Below are positions 16,142 through 24,636 of a stretch of 64,000 nt of DNA, piece after piece. Location of the stretch: the NCBI GenBank assembly GCA_020025475.1, contig JAHHSA010000005.1, forward strand, positions 8,711 through 72,710, read 5' to 3'. This stretch comes from Oscillibacter sp. Lineage in GTDB: Bacteria > Bacillota > Clostridia > Oscillospirales > Oscillospiraceae. A program made the position numbers and the translations under genes. Each line of letters begins with the position of its first letter. Position 1 is the stretch's first letter. Below the pieces are notes generated by a model that ran no database searches, had not been told where the DNA came from, and was given only the letters and a program-made list of their open reading frames with translations.

Positions 16142-17290
16142 ATGGAAACGGAAAAGCTTTACTACCAGGATGCCTTTATGCAAGAGTTTACCGCCAAAGT
16201 CCTGACCTGTGAACCTGCCAAAACCGGCTTTCTGGTCACATTAGATCGCACAGCTTTCTACCCGGAGGGCGGCGGCCAGCCTGCTGACCATGGTACACTG
16301 AACAACATTCCCGTCACCGACGTCCACGAGAAGGATGGTGTGATTTTCCACACTGTCGAAAAACAAGTGGAAATTGGGGAAATCGTCTCCGGCTGCATCG
16401 ACTGGGCTCGCCGCTTCGATCATATGCAGCAGCACTCCGGTGAGCACATCATCAGCGGCATTCTCTGTCGGGACTACCATTGTGACAACGTGGGCTTCCA
16501 CATGGGAGCCGACACCGTCACCATCGATTACAACACCGACATAACCTGGGAGCAGGTCCTGGCCGCTGAGCAGCGGGCCAACGAAGCCATCTGGGCAGAC
16601 CAGGCCGTGAAAATTCAGTATCCTGACCGAAAAGCCCTGTCCACTATGAACTACCGCAGTAAAAAGGAGTTGACCGGTCAGGTCCGCATTGTCACCTTCC
16701 CCGGTGCAGATTGCTGCGCCTGCTGCGGTACCCACGTCCTGCGGGCCGGCCAGGTTGGCCTTGTCAAAGCCCTATCCTGTCAGAAGTTCCGGGACGGCGT
16801 CCGCATTGAGATTCTCTGCGGTCTGCGGGCCCTCCGCTTCCTGGGCACGGTCTACGACCAGAACCGGGGCATTGCCCAGCAGCTGAGTGTAAAGCCCCAG
16901 GACACCCTGGCTGCCGTAGAGCGGATAGAGGCTGAACTGACCGCTGCCAAAGCCCGGATGACGGTGCTGGAAGATCAGGTGATGGAGTTCCTGGCCCAAG
17001 AGTACGCAGGCAAAGGCGATGTGGTGCTGGTTCGCCACGATCTGCGGCCCGATGCCGTGCGGAAGCTGGCTGACACCGTGGCAAAGGTCAGCGGCGGTTT
17101 GGCAGCAGTGTTCTCCGGAGACGGAGAGCGCTATCAGTACGCCCTTGTGCATGCGGATGGTCAGGATCTCTCTTCCCTGGTTAAAGACATCAATCGAGTC
17201 CTCCATGGCCGCGGCGGAGGCCGAAATGGCTTTGCTCAGGGCCAGGTCCAGGCCACAGAAGCACAGATCCAAGAATTTTTTAACCTGTGA
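16142..17290 (+). CDS. AlaX-type aminoacyl-tRNA editing protein (long form)
   Basis: This 382-aa protein is homologous to the editing domain plus C-terminal DHHA1 domain of alanyl-tRNA synthetase, as in AlaX-L proteins. These hydrolyse Ser- or Gly-mischarged tRNA-Ala in trans. The zinc ligands are in place: HSGEH (about residues 98-102) and the later CCGTH. The N-terminal barrel has FYPEGGGQPAD, and the C-terminal domain (about 310-380, GLAAVFSGDGERYQYAL, HGRGGGRNGFAQGQ) is typical of DHHA1. The ATG is preceded by AAAGGA. No synthetase core is present. The next gene starts 7 nt later. Confidence 0.88.
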   Translation: METEKLYYQDAFMQEFTAKVLTCEPAKTGFLVTLDRTAFYPEGGGQPADHGTLNNIPVTDVHEKDGVIFHTVEKQVEIGEIVSGCIDWARRFDHMQQHSGEHIISGILCRDYHCDNVGFHMGADTVTIDYNTDITWEQVLAAEQRANEAIWADQAVKIQYPDRKALSTMNYRSKKELTGQVRIVTFPGADCCACCGTHVLRAGQVGLVKALSCQKFRDGVRIEILCGLRALRFLGTVYDQNRGIAQQLSVKPQDTLAAVERIEAELTAAKARMTVLEDQVMEFLAQEYAGKGDVVLVRHDLRPDAVRKLADTVAKVSGGLAAVFSGDGERYQYALVHADGQDLSSLVKDINRVLHGRGGGRNGFAQGQVQATEAQIQEFFNL

Positions 17291-17297
17291 GGTAACT

Positions 17298-17603
17298 ATG
17301 GAATATATTCTCATTGAACGGATCCACGATGAGGTGGATGAGCCCAACAAAATTTACTCTGAAATTGACAGAGACCGGATGGAGACCCGCCGGGTAGAAT
17401 TCTATCCCAGCGGATTATGCTTTGCTTACGGCGAAGAGCACGGCCACGATGAGGTCTTGCAGCAGACTCCCTTCCCCGCCGATCTTCACGAGTTGGAGAC
17501 AGATGAAGACACCCGGGCCCGCACGGTGCCCCGCAGCATCTTCCGGGAGGTCTGGGAGCACGCTGCAGAGTCCCCGGACAGTCTGATGAATATGTTTTTC
17601 TGA
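17298..17603 (+). CDS. Small DUF6881-like protein
   Basis: This 101-aa acidic protein follows the AlaX gene by 7 nt with GAGGT as RBS, so the two are likely co-transcribed. The pattern IYSEIDRDRMETRRVEFYPSG followed by an acidic C-terminal helix (SIFREVWEHAAES) resembles DUF6881 proteins. That family occurs in many bacteria, sometimes as predicted immunity proteins. No toxin gene is adjacent here, so a defence role is not supported. The family call is from memory of its pattern and is tentative. Confidence 0.65.
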   Translation: MEYILIERIHDEVDEPNKIYSEIDRDRMETRRVEFYPSGLCFAYGEEHGHDEVLQQTPFPADLHELETDEDTRARTVPRSIFREVWEHAAESPDSLMNMFF

Positions 17604-17647
17604 GCAAAGAGCTTGTCCTTTCTCCACATTTTCTCCAAAATCAAGTC

Positions 17648-17686
17648 AAAACCCGCCGGAAAGCAGCAGCTTCCCGGCGGGTTTTT
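17648..17686. terminator. Bidirectional terminator between convergent genes
   Basis: ACCCGCCGG (17651-17659) and CCGGCGGGT (17674-17682) are flanked by AAA and TTTTT. It serves the plus-strand DUF6881-like gene and the minus-strand sulfatase gene. Confidence 0.85.
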
Positions 17687-17735
17687 CACATTTTGGAAAA
17701 GTCTGTGCAAACTGTGGACGTTCCGTTGCGTCTCA

Positions 17736-19694
17736 TCAGCTTCCTGGCCTCTCATTCATCTTCGCAGTGATATACTGCTTGCCATAAAAGGCATCGTAGA
17801 TCACCAGTTCCCGCAGTTGCAGCAATTCCTGCTGCTGGGGCGTCAGGCTGGCGTCCTCCACCGTGCGGAAGGGCTGGCTGTTCTGATTTACAAAGTAGAG
17901 ATCCAGATTGGAGAGACTGACCTCCCGGACCTTTTGCAGCAGGCCCCAGTACCGGGACGCAGGCTGATGGGTCACACTCAGCAAATCGGGGCCCAGCGCC
18001 GTGGCGCTGCTGTCTTTTCGCGTACCGGCCTGATCACCCAGCAGAGCCGCGTCATTGCCCCAGATCATATAGTCCGTGGAGTAGATGTCCTTTGTCTGTT
18101 CCAGAGACCACTCCATGGTGTCCTCCGAGGGGCAGAGGCCCAGCTTCGTGTAGACTGTGTGTCCATCCGTCATAAAGAGGTTGGGACGGTGGTCGCCGAA
18201 AAACACCACCACCGTGGGCTCCGGGTACTTCCGCAGCGCATCTGTCAGGTAGCCCAGAGACTGGTCTGCCCGAATGTGTCCTTCCAGCATAACCCGGACA
18301 ATGGCCATGTCCTCCTCACTAAGGGTATCGCTCTCCACCCCCATCTGGCAGACATAACCAAACTTTTCTGCGTCAAAGGGCTGGTGGTTCTCCATAGAAA
18401 TGCCATATAGGAAGGCCTTCTTTCCGCTGGCATTGATATTCTTAAGCTCCTGCATGAGTGCTTCCATGAGATAAGTATCCTTCAGGTAGTAGCCGCCATA
18501 GGGATTTCCCTCCCATTCGATGCCCATGTTCTGCATATCCGCAGAAAACAGCAAACTGGAATAGCCAAGTCTTGGATAGGTTACCGTCCGGTTATAGAGG
18601 CTGTCGTTGAAGGAGTGCATCATCGTCCTTTGATAGCCGCCGTCACTGCCATACTGTTCCGGCAGAGCGTCAAAGTAGTCGTAGGCCTCGTCTTTCAGGA
18701 AGCAGATGTTTGTACTGGCACCGAAGTCATGATTGGTAATGCCATACTGCATGGCCATTTCGATATAGCCAGTGCCGTAGCCCAGATAGTGACTGAAAAA
18801 GCTGCCGGAAATGGCCTCTTTCTCCAACGCGTGAAAGTTTTCCAGAGGATCCCGCTCAAAGCGCAGGCCAGGCAGTCTGTTCAGATCAAAAAAGGACTCC
18901 GACAAAATCATAATCACATTGGGCTCCGTGGCCGCAGTCTCATCGCCATCCGCCAGAATTTCATCAATACGTGTGAGCGCCGCCTGCATCATCTCTTCGC
19001 TGTAGCCCTCCGGGGCCTCCTTCTTTTGCAGCATCAGATCTCGCCACAGTGCCAGTGTCAGTCCGTGCACATTGTGGTTCTGGGCAGCAGGCATACTGGC
19101 GTAAACATCCACACCAAAGGTGTTTCCCACCCAAGCTGCACCAGAGGTGGAGAAGAGCTGGATCAGCACAATCAACGCCATGGACAGGCTGAGGAAACGC
19201 ACACTGCCGGAGATTTCCGTCAGCCGACGGAAAAGATACAGCAGCAGCACACAGACCAGCAGCACTGCCGTACCCCGCCAGAAATCAATGGGCGGAACCA
19301 GATCGCCTGCCACACCGGCTACCTGACTCAGCTTGGATGCCAGACCGAAGTCCGCCAGTTCGAGCGGCGTACCGTTGATCATATTTTTGAAATAATCCAC
19401 GAGTGCCAGAATCATACCCACACTGCCCACCAGCAGGCTCGAGAGCCACAGCCTTCCAAAGGCAGCGCCCAACAGGAAAATGGGCACTGCGTAGAGCAGC
19501 GCAGTCAGGGGCACATAGGTGGTATACTTCTTCGCCCAGGATGCCACCGTGCTGAGAGAGTCAAAATTCAGCCACAGTACGGCAATGGCAATGGCCAGGC
19601 CCATGCAGAGTGCTCCGGCAGTAAACAGAAGCCACCGGACCCAAAGGGGTCCAATAGGCCCTTTTTTCGCTTTTGTGTTTCTATTTTTCAACAT
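17736..19694 (-). CDS. LTA-synthase-family membrane sulfatase / phosphoglycerol transferase
   Basis: This 652-aa LtaS-like protein would polymerise or transfer glycerol-phosphate units on the cell surface. The N-terminal about 190 residues hold five transmembrane helices. The extracellular sulfatase-fold domain follows (from NVIMILSESFFDL, about residue 260). The catalytic Thr region reads GYGTGYIEMAMQYG, where typical LtaS has GKT/GGT plus S-x-E. The metal-binding VVVFFGDHRPNL is intact. It could also be a phosphoglycerol transferase acting on another glycopolymer. The ATG follows GGAG, and the glyS terminator lies just upstream, so it depends on read-through or an unseen promoter. Confidence 0.85.
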   Translation of the reverse strand: MLKNRNTKAKKGPIGPLWVRWLLFTAGALCMGLAIAIAVLWLNFDSLSTVASWAKKYTTYVPLTALLYAVPIFLLGAAFGRLWLSSLLVGSVGMILALVDYFKNMINGTPLELADFGLASKLSQVAGVAGDLVPPIDFWRGTAVLLVCVLLLYLFRRLTEISGSVRFLSLSMALIVLIQLFSTSGAAWVGNTFGVDVYASMPAAQNHNVHGLTLALWRDLMLQKKEAPEGYSEEMMQAALTRIDEILADGDETAATEPNVIMILSESFFDLNRLPGLRFERDPLENFHALEKEAISGSFFSHYLGYGTGYIEMAMQYGITNHDFGASTNICFLKDEAYDYFDALPEQYGSDGGYQRTMMHSFNDSLYNRTVTYPRLGYSSLLFSADMQNMGIEWEGNPYGGYYLKDTYLMEALMQELKNINASGKKAFLYGISMENHQPFDAEKFGYVCQMGVESDTLSEEDMAIVRVMLEGHIRADQSLGYLTDALRKYPEPTVVVFFGDHRPNLFMTDGHTVYTKLGLCPSEDTMEWSLEQTKDIYSTDYMIWGNDAALLGDQAGTRKDSSATALGPDLLSVTHQPASRYWGLLQKVREVSLSNLDLYFVNQNSQPFRTVEDASLTPQQQELLQLRELVIYDAFYGKQYITAKMNERPGS

Positions 19695-19710
19695 TTGGTC
19701 TCCTCACAAG

Positions 19711-19740
19711 AAAAAGGCGGGACCGGTTTGCGGCCCCGCC
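19711..19740 (-). terminator. Intrinsic terminator of glyS
   Basis: On the minus strand, GGCGGGGCCG and CCGGTCCCGCC form a stem followed by TTTTT, between glyS and the LtaS-like gene. Confidence 0.8.
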
Positions 19741-19752
19741 TACAGCATCAAA

Positions 19753-21183
19753 TCAGTATGCCATCTTCTCGGTCAGATATGCCTTCAGCTCGCTGATGGG
19801 CATACGGACCTGCTCCATGGTGTCACGGTCACGGACGGTGACGCAGTTGTCGGCGGGCGTATTCTCGTCGCCAATGGTCTCAAAGTCCACGGTGACGCAG
19901 AAGGGAGTACCGATCTCGTCCTCGCGGCGGTAACGCTTACCGATGGAACCGGTCTCGTCAAAGTCCACCATGAAGTCCTTTGCCAGCTCACTGTAGATCT
20001 CGCGGGCCTTGGGGCTCAGCTTCTTGGACAGAGGCAGGACAGCCACCTTGTAGGGAGCCAGCGCAGGATGCAGATGCATCACCACACGGATATCATCCTT
20101 GCCGCTCTTGTCCTGGCCTACGACCTGCTCGTCATAAGCCTCCACCAGGAAGGCCAGGGTCACGCGGTCAGCACCCAGGGAGGGCTCCACCACGTACGGG
20201 ATATATCTCTCGTTCTTCTCCTGGTCAAAGTAGGTCTGATCCTTGCCGGAGACCTGCTGGTGCTGCTTGAGGTCGTAGTCAGTACGGTCGGCCACACCCC
20301 ACAGCTCGCCCCAGCCGAAGGGGAAGAGATACTCAAAGTCAGTGGTACCCTTAGAGTAAAAACAAAGCTCCTCGGGGCTGTGGTCCCGCAGACGCAGGTG
20401 TTCCTCGTCCATGCCCAGGCCCAGCAGCCAGTCACGGCAGAAAGAACGCCAGTACTGGAACCATTCCATGTCGGTACCGGGCTCGCAGAAGAACTCCAGC
20501 TCCATCTGCTCAAACTCGCGGGTGCGGAAAGTGAAGTTGCCGGGGGTGATCTCATTGCGGAAGGACTTACCGATCTGGCAGACACCGAAAGGCAGCTTGC
20601 GGCGGGTGGTGCGCTGAATGTTCTGGAAGTTGACAAAAATGCCCTGAGCGGTCTCGGGCCGCAGATACACCGTGTTCTTTGCATCCTCGGTAACACCCTG
20701 GAAAGTCTTAAACATCAGGTTGAACTGACGGATGTCGGTAAAGTTGTGCTTGCCACAGGTGGGGCAGTTGATTTCATGCTCGTCGATGAAAGCCTTCATC
20801 TCCTCCTGGGAGAAGGCGTCAACAGCCTTGGGCAGCTCGTAATGATTTTCCTGGGCCCAGTCCTCAATCAGCTTGTCGGCACGGAAGCGCTCCTTGCACT
20901 CCTTGCAGTCCATCAGTGGATCGGCAAAACCGCCCAGATGGCCGGAAGCTACCCAGGTCTGGGGGTTCATCAGGATGGCGGCGTCCAGACCCACGTTGTA
21001 GGGGTTCTCCTGAACGAACTTCTTCCACCAGGCCTTCTTGACATTGTTTTTCAGCTCCACACCCAGAGGGCCGTAGTCCCAGGTGTTGGCCAAACCGCCG
21101 TAGATCTCAGAGCCGGGGAACACAAAGCCACGGCCCTTACACAGGGCAACAACTTTTTCCATGGTCTTTTCTTCGGGTCTCAT
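19753..21183 (-). CDS. glyS: Glycyl-tRNA synthetase (alpha2 type)
   Basis: This 476-aa single-chain GlyRS is of the homodimeric type. It has the opening [20 protein letters not shown], zinc-finger-like CKECKE and CPTCGK pairs (about residues 85-145), motif 2 [19 protein letters not shown] and motif 3 [14 protein letters not shown]-terminal anticodon-binding domain follows. The ATG at 21183 ([10 protein letters not shown]) is chosen because AAAGGAGA sits 8 nt upstream. A frame extension of 15 codons above it includes the RBS and is not translated. It is controlled by the T-box leader at 21301-21550. Confidence 0.96.
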   Translation of the reverse strand: MRPEEKTMEKVVALCKGRGFVFPGSEIYGGLANTWDYGPLGVELKNNVKKAWWKKFVQENPYNVGLDAAILMNPQTWVASGHLGGFADPLMDCKECKERFRADKLIEDWAQENHYELPKAVDAFSQEEMKAFIDEHEINCPTCGKHNFTDIRQFNLMFKTFQGVTEDAKNTVYLRPETAQGIFVNFQNIQRTTRRKLPFGVCQIGKSFRNEITPGNFTFRTREFEQMELEFFCEPGTDMEWFQYWRSFCRDWLLGLGMDEEHLRLRDHSPEELCFYSKGTTDFEYLFPFGWGELWGVADRTDYDLKQHQQVSGKDQTYFDQEKNERYIPYVVEPSLGADRVTLAFLVEAYDEQVVGQDKSGKDDIRVVMHLHPALAPYKVAVLPLSKKLSPKAREIYSELAKDFMVDFDETGSIGKRYRREDEIGTPFCVTVDFETIGDENTPADNCVTVRDRDTMEQVRMPISELKAYLTEKMAY

Positions 21184-21300
21184 ACTAAGTTCTCCTTTTA
21201 TGATCATTTTTTGCTTCGTTTCCAGCATATACTCTCAAAGGCTTGAAACTCCATTCGGAAAACAGTCCCCCACAGATACGGATGATTCTCCGAATAAAAT

Positions 21301-21550
21301 AAAAACGCCCCGAGTCCAAAGACTCAGGGCGAACAAAACATGTCCGTGGTTCCACCTGAATTTGCATGAGATCATGCACACTCAACCCGATAACGGTGGG
21401 GGCCGGCGGTGCCTATGAAATCGTTCAGCATCACGGCTCAAGGGGGCCTTCTCCCTGTTCCCGCAAGGGCTTTCACCAGCCGCCCTCTCTCTTGCCCGGG
21501 AAACACAAGGATACTCTTCCCTGTCAGTGCCTTTTTAAGATATCGTGTGA
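21301..21550 (-). promoter_or_regulatory. T-box riboswitch upstream of glyS (tRNA-Gly)
   Basis: Read on the minus strand: AGAGAG and GGCTGGTGAAAGCC form the stem I top. AGTA lies on the 5' side of the specifier loop, with GAAGGC on its 3' side (GGC is a Gly codon). The antiterminator sequence AGGTGGAACCACGG is at 21344-21357. TGGA pairs with a UCCA 3' end, and U73 is the tRNA-Gly discriminator. The terminator is cGCCCTGAGTC/GACTCGGGGCG plus TTTTT at 21301-21331. Confidence 0.88.
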
Positions 21551-21579
21551 ACTGTATCACGTTTTCCCCGCATTGTCAA
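21551..21579 (-). promoter_or_regulatory. Promoter of the glyS T-box transcript
   Basis: On the minus strand, TTGACA (21579-21574) and TACAGT (21556-21551) are spaced by 17 bp, directly before the T-box leader. Confidence 0.75.
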
Positions 21580-21671
21580 GAGGAGGCCCGGCATCTGTCC
21601 TTTTCACCCCAAATTAATTTATAATTTTTCAAATTTTTACTAAATGAAACTCTCCGCTCTCTGAGCATACA

Positions 21672-21711
21672 AAAAGCAGACAATACCAAGCCAATTGGTA
21701 TTGCCTGCTTT
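21672..21711 (-). terminator. Intrinsic terminator of the Na/Pi transporter gene
   Basis: On the minus strand, AAAGCAGgCAATACCAA and TTGGTATTGtCTGCTTTTT form a long stem with a T-run, 15 bp past the stop codon. Confidence 0.85.
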
Positions 21712-21725
21712 GCGTTGTTTCATGT

Positions 21726-23381
21726 TCAAGCCAGAGAAGTCTGTGCCATGGTCAGCTCCTGCGCAATATTCAAGGCATGGTCGCCGATCCGCTCAAAGTC
21801 CGTCAGCAGCTCGGCATAAAGAATGCACGCTTCGTTGTTGCAGTCGCCCCGCCGCATCCGATCCAGCTGATGGTGCCGGAACTGGTCTGTCATATCATCA
21901 ACCCGCTGTTCCAGCTGGGCCACCTCTGCCAGCCATTCCGCAGTACCCGCCCGGGACGAGAGCAGCGCCGCTATGGTCTCCAAAGAGATCTCACGCATGG
22001 AAAGGATCTCCTCCTGGGCCTCCTTGGAAAAGTCAATGTCCTTCTCCACCAGACGACGGGTATAACCCGCCAGGTTGTTGGCATGGTCGCCAATCCGCTC
22101 CACATTGCTGGAGATGGTAAAGAAACTGCTGACTGCAGCCGAGCTCTCTTCGTTGGTTTCCATCGCCACTACCTGAGAGACATAGCGGGAAATGGCCTCG
22201 TTCAGGAAGTCCAGGTGCTCCTCCCGGTCCTCCACTGCCTTCAATCGCTTGACATCGCGGGTCAGTACGGCCCGGAAACTATCGTCCACGTTATCCCGTG
22301 CCATGTACAGCATCCGACACAGTTCGTTGCGCAGCTGGTCGGTAACAATGGCACTGCCGCCCAGGCCGCCCTCCTTGCCCGCAGCGTGAATGGGCGTGAG
22401 ATAGGCCAAGTGCATCTCGCTTTCTGCGTCTTTCGCCGAAGTCTCCCGCTCTGGCAACAGGTAAATTGCCAGCTTGCCAAGATATTCACCCAGAGGCAGC
22501 AACACCAGTGTGGTGGTGATGTTGAACAGCATGTGCATGGTGGCAATCTGTGCCGGGGCCTCGCCGGGCATCAGTCGCTCCAGGAAGTCCGTCAGGGGGA
22601 AGGTCACGCAGAGAATCGTAAACATTGTGGTGCCGATCACATTGAACAGGAAGTGGATCAGCGTGGCCCGCTTGGCATTGCGGTTGGCACCGGCAGAAGC
22701 CAGCAGCGCCGTGATGCAAGTGCCGATGTTCTGTCCAAACAGCACGTAAACAGCGCTGCCCAGTCCGATAACTCCGTTGCCTGCCAGTGTCTGCAAAACA
22801 CCCACGGATGCAGAGGAGGATTGAATCAGAGCCGTAAACAGAGCACCTGCGGTAATACCCAGCAGCGGGTTGGAGAAGGTGGACATGAGAGAAATAAAGA
22901 CCTCAGAGTCCCGCAGCGGATACATAGCCGCGCTCATCATGTCCATGGCAATAAACAAAATGCCAAGTCCCGCCAGAATCTGACCGATGTGCTGGGCCTG
23001 GGGACGCTTCACAAACACCATGAGCACCACACCCGTAAAGGCCAGAACCGGTGCCATCGCACCAACATCGAGGGCAATCAGCAAGCTGGTGACTGTGGTA
23101 CCTACGTTGGCACCCATGATAATCCAGATGGCCTGATTCAAAGTCATCATACCGGCATTAACAAAGCCAACCACCATGACGGTGGTCGCAGAGGACGACT
23201 GGATCACTGCTGTGATGAGAGCACCTACCAGAACGCCCATCAGCCGGTTGGCAGTTAGCCGCTCCAGAATGGCTTTCATCCGGTTGCCCGCTGCTGCCTC
23301 CAAACCGGAACTCATCATTTGCATGCCGTGGAGAAACAGGGCAAGACCGCCCAGCAGCGCCAAAATATCTGTAAATTTCAT
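21726..23381 (-). CDS. Na+/phosphate cotransporter with PhoU-like domain
   Basis: This 551-aa NptA-family protein imports phosphate coupled to sodium. Two inverted membrane repeats carry the signature QSSSAT (AVIQSSSATTVMVVGF) and QSSSAS (TALIQSSSASVGVLQTL), which bind substrate and ion. The C-terminal about 190 residues form a helical PhoU-like domain (EISLETIAALLSSR, FERIGDHALNIAQEL), which in this family is thought to gate or regulate uptake. It is a single-gene unit with its own promoter and terminator. Confidence 0.92.
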   Translation of the reverse strand: MKFTDILALLGGLALFLHGMQMMSSGLEAAAGNRMKAILERLTANRLMGVLVGALITAVIQSSSATTVMVVGFVNAGMMTLNQAIWIIMGANVGTTVTSLLIALDVGAMAPVLAFTGVVLMVFVKRPQAQHIGQILAGLGILFIAMDMMSAAMYPLRDSEVFISLMSTFSNPLLGITAGALFTALIQSSSASVGVLQTLAGNGVIGLGSAVYVLFGQNIGTCITALLASAGANRNAKRATLIHFLFNVIGTTMFTILCVTFPLTDFLERLMPGEAPAQIATMHMLFNITTTLVLLPLGEYLGKLAIYLLPERETSAKDAESEMHLAYLTPIHAAGKEGGLGGSAIVTDQLRNELCRMLYMARDNVDDSFRAVLTRDVKRLKAVEDREEHLDFLNEAISRYVSQVVAMETNEESSAAVSSFFTISSNVERIGDHANNLAGYTRRLVEKDIDFSKEAQEEILSMREISLETIAALLSSRAGTAEWLAEVAQLEQRVDDMTDQFRHHQLDRMRRGDCNNEACILYAELLTDFERIGDHALNIAQELTMAQTSLA

Positions 23382-23469
23382 CTTCTTCCGTTCCTTCCTC
23401 GCAGCTCTCCTGACGGCTGCGATCTCGCTGTTCTGATTTCACTGCGGACCCGGCGCCCACATTTATTTT

Positions 23470-23499
23470 ATTATACCGAATTTTGTCCGGTTTCGTCAC
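23470..23499 (-). promoter_or_regulatory. Promoter of the Na/Pi transporter gene
   Basis: On the minus strand a perfect TATAAT (23475-23470) lies 18 bp from GTGACG (23499-23494), a weak -35. The rest of the 440-bp gap (23500-23779) holds only the inverted-repeat element at 23714. Confidence 0.55.
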
Positions 23500-23713
23500 T
23501 GTTTTTTTCAAAAATTAATGTAGAATTAATGGCAATCGCTCAAACTTGCGCCCATAGTTTCAACAATTCGAAAAACTTTGTGAATCCCGTGGAGATCAGC
23601 CCGCCCGGGGCCTCCTGGCAGACCGAAAGGGCCAGAGTAAATAAACCGCCCTTTTTCTTCACATTTTATCAAAAGTGGGCTGCTTGATTGCTTTTTATGG
23701 ACTGAAAAAGGGC

Positions 23714-23744
23714 AAATTCTCCACAATGTGAGGGAATTTGTGGA
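23714..23744. repeat. Intergenic inverted-repeat element, copy 2
   Basis: AAATTCTCCACAAT-N6-GAATTTGTGGA, identical outside the 6-nt spacer to the copy at 16067-16097. It lies downstream of jag. Confidence 0.5.
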
Positions 23745-23779
23745 GATTGTGGACAGGACTTGGTGCCTGGCGGGCCAAC

Positions 23780-23813
23780 AAAAAAGAGCAGTCCGAACGG
23801 ACCGCTCTTTTTC
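23780..23813. terminator. Terminator at the end of the rpmH-jag gene group
   Basis: AAAAAAGAGCaGTCC and GGACcGCTCTTTTT pair around GAAC, 9 bp after the jag stop on the minus strand; A- and T-runs on both sides allow use in both directions. Confidence 0.8.
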
Positions 23814-23821
23814 AGAACGGA

Positions 23822-24628
23822 TTATCTTTTGTCGCGGTCGTAGGCGACAATGACACGGCGGTTGGGCTCGGTGCCGGTGGAGTAAGTTGTCACACCGGAG
23901 AAATTCTGCAGTGCCGTGTGGATTACATGACGCTCGTAGGCATTCATGGGCTCCAGTGTTACACTGCGGCGGTACTTGATCACCTTGCCAGCCACCTTCC
24001 TTGCCAGATGCTGGAGGCTCTGCTCCCGCTTGGCACGGTAGTTCTCCGCATCCAGCTGGATGCGGACACGACCGCCGGTACGATTGACGGCATAGCTGGT
24101 CAGCTGCTGGATGGCATCCAGGGTCTCACCCCGACGGCCGATCAGGCTCCCCAGGTTCTCACCCTCCAGAATGACCTTATAACGGCCCCTCTCAGGCTGG
24201 TAGACCTTCACATCGGCCTCGTTCTCCATCTGGGTCAGGAGACCGTGCAGGAATGTCTTGATGGCCTGGGCCTTCTCGTCGTCGACTTCCTCGCCCAGAT
24301 CCTGGACGGGGGCCTCCTGGGCCTCCTCGGCCCTGACCTCTTCCCGAACGGGCTTGGGTTCCCGTTTTTCCTTGTGTGCGGGACGCTCGATGACCGCAGT
24401 GGGAGGAATCTCCCCCCCACGAGGGGTCTCCATTACGGGGGACTCTTCTTCCTCGGGGCCGTAGCTCACACGGATCTTGGCAGGGCAGCTGCCCAAACCC
24501 AGGAATCCAGACTTCGCACGCTCCAGAAGCTCAACCGAAACATCGTCCCGATCCATATTCAACTGAAGCAGGGCCTTCTGCAAGGCCTCTTCTTCGGTCT
24601 TGCCGGTGACATCAATAAATTCTCTCAT
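23822..24628 (-). CDS. jag: RNA-binding protein Jag (KhpB)
   Basis: This 268-aa protein has a Jag-N domain (about 1-50, MREFIDVTGKTEEEALQKAL), an acidic linker rich in Glu/Pro, a KH domain (about 140-190, LIGRRGETLDAIQQLTSYAVN) and an R3H domain (MNAYERHVIHTALQNF then NRRVIVAY). KhpB binds RNA and affects cell elongation in Firmicutes. The ATG at 24628 with GAGGT as RBS is preferred to the TTG at 24640. It overlaps the end of the yidC frame region, as usual for this pair. Confidence 0.93.
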   Translation of the reverse strand: MREFIDVTGKTEEEALQKALLQLNMDRDDVSVELLERAKSGFLGLGSCPAKIRVSYGPEEEESPVMETPRGGEIPPTAVIERPAHKEKREPKPVREEVRAEEAQEAPVQDLGEEVDDEKAQAIKTFLHGLLTQMENEADVKVYQPERGRYKVILEGENLGSLIGRRGETLDAIQQLTSYAVNRTGGRVRIQLDAENYRAKREQSLQHLARKVAGKVIKYRRSVTLEPMNAYERHVIHTALQNFSGVTTYSTGTEPNRRVIVAYDRDKR

Positions 24629-24636
24629 GACAGACC

